Shown piece by piece: positions 22,270-31,500 of a stretch of DNA of 36,528 bases; position 1 is the stretch's first letter, and the number at the start of each line of letters is the position of its first letter. Source of the DNA: JBAWAP01 sp049589355 (GTDB taxonomy: Bacteria > Chloroflexota > Anaerolineae > VGOG01); the NCBI GenBank assembly GCA_049589355.1, contig JBAWAP010000018.1, positions 1 through 36,528 on the forward strand, written 5' to 3'. The notes beneath the pieces are model-generated. The model did no database searches. It saw only the letters and a program-made list of their open reading frames with translations, and was not told the DNA's origin. The position numbers and the translations under genes are program-made.

Positions 22270-24701
22270 CTTTTTTCAGGCTAATGAAGGTCACCTTTAT
22301 ATTTTTTGCGCTCTTAGCATTATTCTTGCCCATGTACGCTTACCACTCCTCTGCACAGTCTGGTCAGCGAGAGGCAGTGGACTTTGTGCTGGTGGTAGAC
22401 ATGTCATCCAGCATGTGGGACAACGATCCGGAGGATCGGCGGATCAAAGCAGTCAGGCTCTTTACCGAACTACTGGCATCAGGGGGCCGGGACCGTACCG
22501 AACTGCTGGCACGAGAGGATCAGGACCGTATTGCTATCGTGGGATTCAGTGCCGCGCCCAAGCTCATTGCTGACCTTACATACAAGGATAGGCTCCCCGC
22601 TGCAGTGTGGGACCTGCTGTCTAACAGGCATATTCGCAGATCGGGCGATCCGACAGACACAAGCAAAGGGTTGCAGAAGGCCTATGAGATTTTGGATGAG
22701 CGTCCGGCTAAGGAGAAACAGGGTCGGCATACAGCTACGATACTGCTCACCGATGGACGACCTTGTCCAAACGATGCTGATTTTGATAGAGAGCTTGCTG
22801 ATATCAGAGAACAGGTGAAAAGATTTGCTGCACAGGGCTGGCCTGTCTATACTGTTGGGTTGTGTTTGTATGAGGATGACGATGAATCGGTTGCGCAATG
22901 CTTACGTTGTGACACAGCTTTGTTGCAAGAAATTGCTCAAAAGACAGACGGACTATATTCTCGCGCAAAAGAGAATACTGATCTGCCAAGAGTCTACGTC
23001 GACGTATTGGCAGACATTTACAGGTTTCGATCGCAGGTTGTTCCTGTAAAGGTGGTGGACGGACAGTTTTCACCACCACCGCAAATTCCACCTCAGACCA
23101 AAATACTGATCGTTGTTGCTACCCAACGGGGGGTTGATCTGGAGACTGCTTGCCCTGACATTGTCAGACTGACACCATTTGTAGACAGACCCCACTCAAA
23201 AGAGAAAAGCTGTGTAGAAGACATGTACCTTCTGCGAACAGATGCCAGGGATAGTTCACTGGGTGGCATGTGGCAGGGTTCGGCAACAACTCCTGATGTT
23301 GAGATTGAAGCTATCCTGATCAATGTCGATTATGAGGTCCGCGTGGAGAGTCCAAAACAGAATGATCGTTTGTGTGCTGGTAGTGAAATTGACGTGGCTA
23401 CATATCTTGTCGATCAGGAAGGACATGAAGTGGTTGACGAAGAGATACTCGGGGCCATTGACCTATCCATGGAGATCTCTCGAGATGGTTTGCCGCTAGA
23501 GACTATCAGCCTAGACCGTTCAGGACGTGCTGCCTGGCAAACCCGTTATCGGTTGCCTTCTGTCGCGGGCCGTTACGGTTTTCAGCCAGCCATCAATACA
23601 TACATCAGGCGTCGAGAGAAAGTGGAAGTTGATGTAGTAGTTTGCGAAGTAATGGATACCCCGACACCAACTCCTACGATCACTCCTGCGTCAACGAACA
23701 CACCTACCCCAACGAGCACACCTACCCCAACGAGCACACCTACCCCAAGTCTGACTCCGACGGCGACAAGCACGCCGACGAGCACTCCGATTCCCACGCC
23801 AACAAACACACCGACGCACACTCCGACGCCAACTCCTACGCCGGTCCCCATGCCGCTTATGCTGTTGACCATCAATGATCAGCGGGTAGATAGTGTCGAA
23901 ACCAAACTGCCTTACGGATCGTCAAGCATTCAGGTTTTTGTTGAACTGCAAGAGAACGGCCAACCTGTCCTTCGGGAGGCTGACATCACAGCGATCCTGG
24001 AAGACGAGAAGCATCATTCGAAAGAAGTCGTTCTCAAGCGCCGTGGTACAGGTTATTTTGGCACCTTCGACCGGGTAGAAGGCGAGCCAGTCCAGCAAGG
24101 CAAAGATTATACGCTTGTCATTGATACGGTGATGCGTGAAGGTCCCAATCCGCCCTTGCGCCGGGTGCGAATTCACAATCCTAGTGCGTGGGAAAAGTGG
24201 CGAGGTCGGGTTATCCTGGGAGCAGTTCTGCTGAGTTCACTTTTCATAGCGATTGCCATTTACCTCTCTCGTCGCCCCAAGCTAGTGGGACAACTGGAGG
24301 GCGTCGCATTGGCTAATGCTCCATTTCAACTGGACCAAAGCAAGCGTAGCATGACATTGGGCACTGATGCTGGCATCCCAATCAGACAAGATACAGGCCT
24401 GCCTAAACGTTTGGCTAAACTGACTGGTGACAAGGACGATTTGGGGGAACCTACGCCTGTGATCTGCAATCTTGCCCGTCAGGAATATGACATGGAAATC
24501 CTGAGGAGTAGCGGTGGCCCCATGGTACCCCTGCGAGGCGACGAAATTGTTCTAGAAGATGGGGACAAAATAGTGTTTATAAATAGAGAAACGGGCCAAA
24601 AACAATTGGAACTCACTTACACAAATCCCTTTACCACATCTGCTGCCGGGGGTGTGCCTTGGGAAAGTGGCGCTACTTGGGAAAATCCCGCAAATTGGTG
24701 A
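22266..24701 (+). CDS. Membrane-anchored von Willebrand factor A protein with Thr-Pro linker
   Basis: An 811-aa surface protein. Layout: signal peptide or N-terminal anchor (~7-30, ending near AQSGQREA); vWA domain (~38-250) with MIDAS residues DMSSS (Asp45, Ser47, Ser49) and the later TDG in LLTDGRP; a beta-rich middle (~260-460); a Thr-Pro-rich linker (~464-529); another beta domain (~535-640); one membrane helix (~647-668, VILGAVLLSSLFIAIAIYL); and a cytoplasmic tail of ~140 aa with LRGDEIVLEDGDKIVFI, which looks FHA-like but is not certain. The GTG start at 22266 has GGAGG 6 nt upstream. Likely an adhesion or sensing component feeding the tubulin-like system. Confidence 0.9.
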   Translation: MTFFRLMKVTFIFFALLALFLPMYAYHSSAQSGQREAVDFVLVVDMSSSMWDNDPEDRRIKAVRLFTELLASGGRDRTELLAREDQDRIAIVGFSAAPKLIADLTYKDRLPAAVWDLLSNRHIRRSGDPTDTSKGLQKAYEILDERPAKEKQGRHTATILLTDGRPCPNDADFDRELADIREQVKRFAAQGWPVYTVGLCLYEDDDESVAQCLRCDTALLQEIAQKTDGLYSRAKENTDLPRVYVDVLADIYRFRSQVVPVKVVDGQFSPPPQIPPQTKILIVVATQRGVDLETACPDIVRLTPFVDRPHSKEKSCVEDMYLLRTDARDSSLGGMWQGSATTPDVEIEAILINVDYEVRVESPKQNDRLCAGSEIDVATYLVDQEGHEVVDEEILGAIDLSMEISRDGLPLETISLDRSGRAAWQTRYRLPSVAGRYGFQPAINTYIRRREKVEVDVVVCEVMDTPTPTPTITPASTNTPTPTSTPTPTSTPTPSLTPTATSTPTSTPIPTPTNTPTHTPTPTPTPVPMPLMLLTINDQRVDSVETKLPYGSSSIQVFVELQENGQPVLREADITAILEDEKHHSKEVVLKRRGTGYFGTFDRVEGEPVQQGKDYTLVIDTVMREGPNPPLRRVRIHNPSAWEKWRGRVILGAVLLSSLFIAIAIYLSRRPKLVGQLEGVALANAPFQLDQSKRSMTLGTDAGIPIRQDTGLPKRLAKLTGDKDDLGEPTPVICNLARQEYDMEILRSSGGPMVPLRGDEIVLEDGDKIVFINRETGQKQLELTYTNPFTTSAAGGVPWESGATWENPANW
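23695..23760. repeat. 18-bp tandem repeats in the Thr-Pro linker
   Basis: About three copies of an 18-bp unit (ACCTACCCCAACGAGCAC) encode TPTPTS repeats. The wider Thr-Pro region runs from about 23659 to 23850. Such linkers are common in surface proteins of Chloroflexota and keep domains apart. Confidence 0.8.
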
Positions 24702-24720
24702 GGGCCGAGGAAAAGTCAAG

Positions 24721-25611
24721 ATGCATCGCCTGTCCAAGTTGACACATCAGAAACCAGTTACGCGATTAGTCCTGATCCTGATGCTGGTCTTACTGATCCT
24801 GACAGCGCTTATCGTGGGGTTGTTCCTTCGGCGGGCGCAACCATCTACCTTGGACGTAATGTCCGCAATGTCCGCTGGTCTCATGCAGGTGGATGTCACA
24901 GTTGATGGCTATCATAGCGCACAGATTGAGGTTACAAACACCAGTAACTCTCCTCAAGAGGTGATCGTGCCCCAGGGCCTGCAACTCATTAACGGCAACA
25001 CGAGTCATCAGAACCTGGCCATAGGTGAGGAGAAGACGTTGCAAATATCACCTGGTGAAACAGTGAGTGTCACTGTCCCCACCTACTGCATCAGCCCCCA
25101 TCGTGGATCTCCCTCCCCGGCCGACGACTTTTTAGTCGGGGGGCTGGTCTCAGATGAAGTGCTAAAAATATTACGATCGGGGCAACCTTCAAACTTCATC
25201 CAAGAGGCTGTCTGGAGACAAATTGACAGCGAGAATATCCCAACAGGCTTTATTTACCAAAACCATCGGCGAGAACTACATCATGCATTCGGAAAGTTTC
25301 TCGATCTACTCCTGACTGTCACCTTGATGCTGGGGGCTGTGACGCTCAGTTCGGTCGTACGCCTCAGTTACTTTGAAACAAAGGGGAAGGCGTTTGAAGA
25401 AAGCTGGTGGAGACGATGGCTTCGATATTTGAAAGCAGTAGTAGTACAGGTGCAACAGCGGATTGCCAGGATATGGAAGCGAATTATCTCGTTCTTGCGA
25501 CAGATTAGCTGGTGGAGACAATGGCCTCGATATTTGAAAACAGCAGCAGCACAGATGCAACAGCGGATTGCCAGGATATGGAAGCGAATTACTCGTTCTG
25601 GCGATAGATGA
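24721..25611 (+). CDS. Two-pass membrane protein with duplicated basic amphipathic helix
   Basis: A 296-aa protein with no recognised family. It has an N-terminal membrane helix (~14-37, LVLILMLVLLILTALIVGLFL), an extracytoplasmic part of ~150 aa that looks beta-rich (SAQIEVTNTSNSPQEVIVPQ), a second membrane helix (~205-232), and a basic cytoplasmic tail. The tail is a 35-residue unit in two copies (WWRRWLRYLKAVVVQVQQRI and WWRQWPRYLKTAAAQMQQRI, each followed by ARIWKRI). These are Trp/Arg/Lys-rich amphipathic helices suited to lying on the inner membrane face or binding a partner. The start is ATG 24721 with GAGGA about 9 nt upstream, 19 bp after the vWA stop. Confidence 0.8.
   Translation: MHRLSKLTHQKPVTRLVLILMLVLLILTALIVGLFLRRAQPSTLDVMSAMSAGLMQVDVTVDGYHSAQIEVTNTSNSPQEVIVPQGLQLINGNTSHQNLAIGEEKTLQISPGETVSVTVPTYCISPHRGSPSPADDFLVGGLVSDEVLKILRSGQPSNFIQEAVWRQIDSENIPTGFIYQNHRRELHHAFGKFLDLLLTVTLMLGAVTLSSVVRLSYFETKGKAFEESWWRRWLRYLKAVVVQVQQRIARIWKRIISFLRQISWWRQWPRYLKTAAAQMQQRIARIWKRITRSGDR
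25402..25611. repeat. 105-bp tandem duplication at a gene 3' end
   Basis: Two adjacent 105-bp units (25402-25506 and 25507-25611) differ at few positions; the second ends exactly at the stop codon of the membrane-protein gene. It encodes the doubled amphipathic helix. High identity indicates a recent event. Confidence 0.9.
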
Positions 25612-25634
25612 GCCTAAGAAGGAGGCGATAAGCT

Positions 25635-28466
25635 ATGAATAGCGACAAAAGACAGCAGCTACGAGGGGGAGAATTCAGACCCACCTTGATCATTGGACTC
25701 GGGGGAACTGGTACAAAGGTCGTGATGGGAGTGAAGTACCTGTTCTTGAAGCGTTATGGTCGGGTGCCACCTATCATAAGGCTTCTCGTCGTTGATACCG
25801 CCGATGAGCGGGACCGAGTGAACCTGGAACTGAACAGTGGCGATGCAGTGACCCTTGATGCGAATGAGTTTCTCAGCATTGAATGGGTTGACACACCGCG
25901 CATCATGCAGCGCATTCACGAACCTAAATTTGATAACATCCGGCGCTGGATGCCTGATAAGGAAGAGATGCCTTTGTATGCCGTGAAGGCCGGTGCAGCC
26001 CAGATCCGCCCATTGGGCCGATTGGCGTTCTTCTGGCACTTTGACAAGAAACGAATCTATGATCGCCTTAGGGGTGTGTTTGAAGGCAGCCCTCTATCCA
26101 TTACCAATGTTGAGCGACTCGATGAGACCCACAAATTAGGCTTCCAGATAACAGAGGGGCCGGGAGTTGATGTATTCCTGGTTTGCTCTCTGTGTGGAGG
26201 GACAGGTTCGGGCATCTTTCTGGATGTTGCCTTCTTGCTTCAAGAGATGAGAGGCTGGCAGACATACGATACTTTTGCTGCCTTCTTAGCGATGCCGGGT
26301 GTATTCGGCGATACTCAGGCAGCTAAAGCTAATGCCTACGCCGCGCTCAAGGAACTAGACTATATGATGGGAGGAGGCGTTTATGATTATCAATATTCGG
26401 ACACTGTACAGGTCAGATCAGAGGGCCGTCAGCCGTTTGATTTTTGCTACTTTATAGACTTGGCACAACAGGAACAAGAAAGGGGTGTCGCTACTATTGA
26501 CGACCTGGCCGGGGTAATGGCGGAGGGCATCTTCCTTCAGATTAACAATCCTACCGTAGGTGCCGAGCGAGACGCCTTCGCCAATGTCCAGGCCTGTCTG
26601 GGGCGGACGCTGAGCAATGGACGGGTTACGTTTTACAGTAGCTTGGGTTCTTCAGCTCTGTATGTACAGGAGCGAGAGCTTCGGATTTACTGCATCAGCC
26701 GCCTGTCGCATGAATTACTTAGAGATTTCCTTCCCGAAAGATTGCGCCCTGACGATCGATCCCAAGCTGCCACTCTTTCGGCTGATTTCATTGAAAACCA
26801 GAGGTTGTCTGAAGCCAAGTTGTTGGAACTGATGGACCAGGACGCCGAAGGTCGCCCAATGCGTAACCGGGCTGATCTACCAGAACGAGCTTTTACTCAA
26901 GCACCCGACAACCTGCTTATTAGCCGTCTGAGTGCGTCCCGGAGCAATGTTCGGGATAGCATTTTGCCTGGCAGCTTTCGTCAGATGGATAGCAATCTGC
27001 AGACAATGGCTACTAACCTGCAGGCGGCTATCACCGAGGTGCTTGTTCGCACTTTGGACGATCGTAGGCCCAGGGTCGCAGTCGAGTTTCTTCGCGGATT
27101 GGAAGATCATCTGAAGGTAGTGAGGCAGGAAGCCAATGAGAATCTTGGAAAGCGCCAGAGAGAGTGGGAGTTGGATCGTGGAGAGACCTCGCCATTACAA
27201 CGGGCAGTGGCTTATCAACTGGACCAACTGGCGCAATTCCTTCGAGGATTCGTAATCATTCGCAAACTGTCTGGAGACCGAAAGCGAAGGCGCCTGATTG
27301 CCCAATGTGTTGGACAGATCAACGCTTTGCACCGTGCTCAATTGGAGGTGGAAGAACGAAGACGAGTCAATCAGTTGCTCGCCTTGCTCCTCGATCATGT
27401 CAATAGAGAACGTAGAAGGACGGAGGAATTTGTTGTACGTTTGGGGAATGCGGCTCAACGTTTTAGCTACCAAGAAGAACAGTCCTTGCCAAAGGAAATG
27501 GGGGCGGTAGAAGTCTTCCGCGTGCCATTGCTCACTGCTGAGGACTTTAGCGCCAAGTACACTGACCAAGTGCCAAATCTTGACGCTGTTCGAGTTGCTT
27601 TCTTTGGTGCCAGTACACCGCCCGTTTCAACTTGGCTGGATAAGTCACAGCATGAGATAGCAGAGTTACTTGAAGCATTCGCCCGGGATCGGTTTAGTGA
27701 TCTGGGAAGGCTGAACATCGAAGACATCATCTTGGAAAAGCAAAGGACAGAGGGCTTAGTCCTCCCCGAATTGCTGGCTGATTTGCGGAGGACCTCCGCT
27801 CCCTGGATACGCTACGATCAAATCGAACTGGAGACTCCGCCTGAGAACATCGAAGTTTTAGGTGTGGCAGATGCTAACCACAGTGCACTTTTCGATGCTG
27901 TTGCCGAACGCAGCCTTTATGTGATTTCGACGAGAGATGACAAGCAGGTCATCTTATATCGAACTACACATGGTTTCTCGGCCAGCTCTTTAATGCGGAT
28001 TCGAGACTATCGGGACAATTATAACGCAGTGTTGCGAGGTGCCGGCAAACGACCGTTACATATTGACCCACAATATCAATTCGTCCAGGAACCGGTTCCA
28101 GGAGAAGATACGGGCATACTGTTGACCTTATTCTCTGTTGGCATCGGCCTAGGTTTCATCACAACGCGTGGCAGTTGGGTCTACTTGCAGCGCCCGGAGC
28201 GAGCAGTCGAAGACCTGCGACTCGGACAGGGATACCCGCGGGCATTTGAGAACTTTCGCAGCAATACAGATATGGTTAGATTGCTTCAAGGCGTAGTGGA
28301 CAACAAGGTTAAACAGTTGGGTTACCAGCAGAGCGGGGAGAAACTACAAGAATATATTGACCAACGGCTTAACCACCCAATTGGAGCCTACGAGCGTATG
28401 ATGCTCGTTCGTATGGAAGAATACATGCGCGATGAGTTAGGTGTGGAGCCAAAACTAAAGTTCTGA
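25635..28466 (+). CDS. Tubulin/FtsZ-like GTPase (Tubulin_2 family)
   Basis: A 943-aa protein of the bacterial tubulin-like superfamily. The N-terminal nucleotide-binding loop is TLIIGLGGTGTKVV (17-30), and the tubulin signature is CGGTGSG at residues 187-193; FtsZ and tubulin have GGGTG(T/S)G here, so only the first Gly is replaced. The GTPase-like part spans about residues 15-400, with AYAALKELDYM and PFDFCYFID as further landmarks. A long helical middle follows (~450-640, charged, partly coiled-coil), then a C-terminal domain ending ELGVEPKLKF. No membrane helix. AAGGAGG lies 9 nt before the ATG. It probably binds GTP and may polymerise; partners are the neighbouring membrane proteins. Confidence 0.9.
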   Translation: MNSDKRQQLRGGEFRPTLIIGLGGTGTKVVMGVKYLFLKRYGRVPPIIRLLVVDTADERDRVNLELNSGDAVTLDANEFLSIEWVDTPRIMQRIHEPKFDNIRRWMPDKEEMPLYAVKAGAAQIRPLGRLAFFWHFDKKRIYDRLRGVFEGSPLSITNVERLDETHKLGFQITEGPGVDVFLVCSLCGGTGSGIFLDVAFLLQEMRGWQTYDTFAAFLAMPGVFGDTQAAKANAYAALKELDYMMGGGVYDYQYSDTVQVRSEGRQPFDFCYFIDLAQQEQERGVATIDDLAGVMAEGIFLQINNPTVGAERDAFANVQACLGRTLSNGRVTFYSSLGSSALYVQERELRIYCISRLSHELLRDFLPERLRPDDRSQAATLSADFIENQRLSEAKLLELMDQDAEGRPMRNRADLPERAFTQAPDNLLISRLSASRSNVRDSILPGSFRQMDSNLQTMATNLQAAITEVLVRTLDDRRPRVAVEFLRGLEDHLKVVRQEANENLGKRQREWELDRGETSPLQRAVAYQLDQLAQFLRGFVIIRKLSGDRKRRRLIAQCVGQINALHRAQLEVEERRRVNQLLALLLDHVNRERRRTEEFVVRLGNAAQRFSYQEEQSLPKEMGAVEVFRVPLLTAEDFSAKYTDQVPNLDAVRVAFFGASTPPVSTWLDKSQHEIAELLEAFARDRFSDLGRLNIEDIILEKQRTEGLVLPELLADLRRTSAPWIRYDQIELETPPENIEVLGVADANHSALFDAVAERSLYVISTRDDKQVILYRTTHGFSASSLMRIRDYRDNYNAVLRGAGKRPLHIDPQYQFVQEPVPGEDTGILLTLFSVGIGLGFITTRGSWVYLQRPERAVEDLRLGQGYPRAFENFRSNTDMVRLLQGVVDNKVKQLGYQQSGEKLQEYIDQRLNHPIGAYERMMLVRMEEYMRDELGVEPKLKF

Positions 28467-28519
28467 CAAATCAAGCTGACTATCAATCCCTTGGTGGTGA
28501 TCAATCTGAGGAGGCCGCA

Positions 28520-31500
28520 ATGCCACTACAACCTACTCTAATCATTGGGTTAGGCAAGAGCGGTGATGCAGTATTGCAACATCTAGCCGCTTCTTCTTAC
28601 GTTAGCACGCTATCGCCGCAAGCACTGCAGCGGGTCCAGGTTATACACTTTGCCGAAGAAGAAGGTGACGGCTGGCGTGCCCGTGCCTGTTCGCTAGGCC
28701 AGTACCCCGACGAGTGTGATCAGACCGCAGTGACCTTCGACAGCCTCGGAAATTACCTCGCAGAGCGATTGCAAAGAAGCCGTACATATTTGGAGGAAAC
28801 GGAGGGCCCGGTAGCAACTGAATTGCCTGAGCAAATGGTGCACGTTGTGGGCGTGCTGGGGGAGGAAATATGCTACGAGTTGTTGATGTTATGCAGTTAC
28901 TGGGTGCGCCGCCATTTCGCCGACAGTGGTGTACATGAAACGGTCAACCACTTCTTGGTCGTTCAGGACAGTGAAGGCGCAGAGCAACAGAGTCGTGCCT
29001 ATGCGACGTTGAAGGAATTGGACTTTCTGCGTACCCGCAGGTGGTACCGAGTATCACTGGATGGGAAAGATGTCCAGGGCTGGCCGTTCGACCGATGTTG
29101 GATCATTGAGAAACGGAATCGCAGGGGGTTCGACGCCAAGGGACCCTTGGATCAAGTCATCATCGTTGCTGAGACACTTGGTTTACTTCTCGCTCCCGAG
29201 ACCCACCGAGTGATACGAGGGTCTCATGAGGCGGACCTTAGCGCGGATAAGCGATATGAAGGGAAGCCTGGAGCTTATGGCAGCCTGGGGGTATCTGTTC
29301 TGGAGTTGCCAGTGGACAAGCTCCAAGAGTGGGCAGAAGCCCGATTGACGCAAACCACATTGGATGCTCTGGCAACGAGGGTGGTGCCTGACTGGGTTGA
29401 GGCAGAGGTCTCGTCATTTCGTCAGGAACATCGCATAGACGGAGCTCGTGAATGCAGCAAACTATTGGGCGAAATTGACCTCTCTAGCCAAATCAACGGA
29501 GAACTCAAGAAAGCCGAGCACGAATTCCTTTCCTCTCTAGAAGTCAGGCGGATTGAGGGACAGTACGAGCGTCTGGATGGACTAGTCAAGGGACCGTTTA
29601 GTGAGGAACTAAATCGTCGCATGAAGGTGACTGAGCCCAAAGTTAAGAAGGCTTTGTACGCACAGGTTGATCAACTTGTGAACAATCCAGAAACATGTGT
29701 GCCAGGGGCTTTGGCTTTTGTGCGCAAGCTACGGACTGGATTGGCTGCCCTGCGGATGAATCCACGAGACATTCAGTTTCTGCAAAAAGCTCTTAAACGT
29801 CAGGGTATTTCATGCCCTGATACTGGAAAATTTGATCGCGATACGCAAAAAGCGGTACGCACATTCCGTGCCCAGCAGAACTTGCGCCAGACGGATCTGG
29901 TAGACGCTGATGTTTGGCGGTTGCTCGATCCAAAAGGATGGGAGACCAGATCATCGCTGGGACTGGAAGATGATAAAGCGCCGGACACTCTCGAAAAAGC
30001 TACTTTTGAATTCGAGCGTACACTCGCTGCAGGCAAAGCAGCCATAGCCGAACGCAAGCAAGAGCTGATCAACAGTATCAACGAACTGAAGGACCTGAAC
30101 GAAGAATTTCGGAATCGCTTTAAGCACTATCTCATTCTGGCTCTTACCGGAATATTTACTATTGTAGTACCATGGCTATTTGTTACACACGTGTTGCCCT
30201 TGGTAACCACTGAGAGCGATGCGTTGTCCTTGGGTTGGATACTTCTATCAATTTTGATCTTGTTTGGCTTTCTCGGCGTTCTAGATACCCTGGTTCATAT
30301 TCGTGAGATAAAGCAGGATCTCGGCGACTGGTTCCAGCGACGCCTCTTGCCTTACCTGTTCGCCTTGCTGTTCGCTGTACTGGCATTTGTCGTCTTTAGC
30401 ACCATGGAGTTGCGCTTGATGCGCAAATTGCCCGGCATATTCCGCTATGTCTCGCTGGCATTGATCGTTGTGGTCTTTGCCTATTTTGCGATTAAGGAAT
30501 TTATCAGCAGATCTGCAGAACGCCTTCCACTACCGACTTGGTATGAATGGGGGCGCCATTGGCTGGCACCCTATTTGATTTATCTGCTCTTCTCTATTCT
30601 CATCTTCTCCTGGCTGCCCGCAACACTGTTAGCATCGTTGATCTTGCCATCCATTGACAATACGATCACAGGTATCGTATTTGTAGATACCGATGACAAC
30701 GGTGTACGAGGGATTGACGAATCTCCGATGGCAGGTGTTGATGTCGCCCTTCTTGACACCCAAAACAGAGTGGTTGGCGTCACTCAGACTGATGAGGGCG
30801 GTCAGTTTACTTTCTCCGAAATCATGGCAGGGGCATATCGAGTAGCCCTGGGCGCACCTCCCCACGGCTACCGAGTGCGAGCACAAGATGAAGGACTAAG
30901 CACCATCTTGCATTTAGAAGGGCAGCCTTTGAACAATGATATCGAACTGGCTCTTGTCCAAGAGAGCCTGCCGTCAGGGGCCATAAGTGGAACCGTGTAT
31001 AGCGATCAGAACGGCAATGGGATCAGAGACGAGGGAGAGCTGGGTATTCCTGGAACTGCTGTTTGGTTGCGGGATAGTCATGGCTATCTGTTAGAGTCCA
31101 CTACTACTGCTGGCGATGGTTCATACATGTTCACCGAGCTACCCAGTGGCGACTATACACATACTGTTCGGCAATACAACTTGGATGAGCCCTATTACAC
31201 CATCTTGGATCAGGTGGAGAGGTTCTCTTACCAGGTCATCCTATCGGTTCCCCCAGATTACCGGTTAGTCTCACCCAGTCCTTTACCCATTTCCCTTGAG
31301 AGTGGACAGCAATATGACCGTGCGAACTTTGGCCTGACTACTTGGCCCCAAGCCTTCGGGGCCGTCGTCGGCCGCACATACAGGGATGAAAATCGCAACG
31401 GCATCGCCGAAGTATCAGAGCCAGGATTGCCTTTTGTGTTGCTCCGACTGGAGACTACGGAAGACAAGTCCGTTGTAGCGACCACGATTTCAGACCGACA

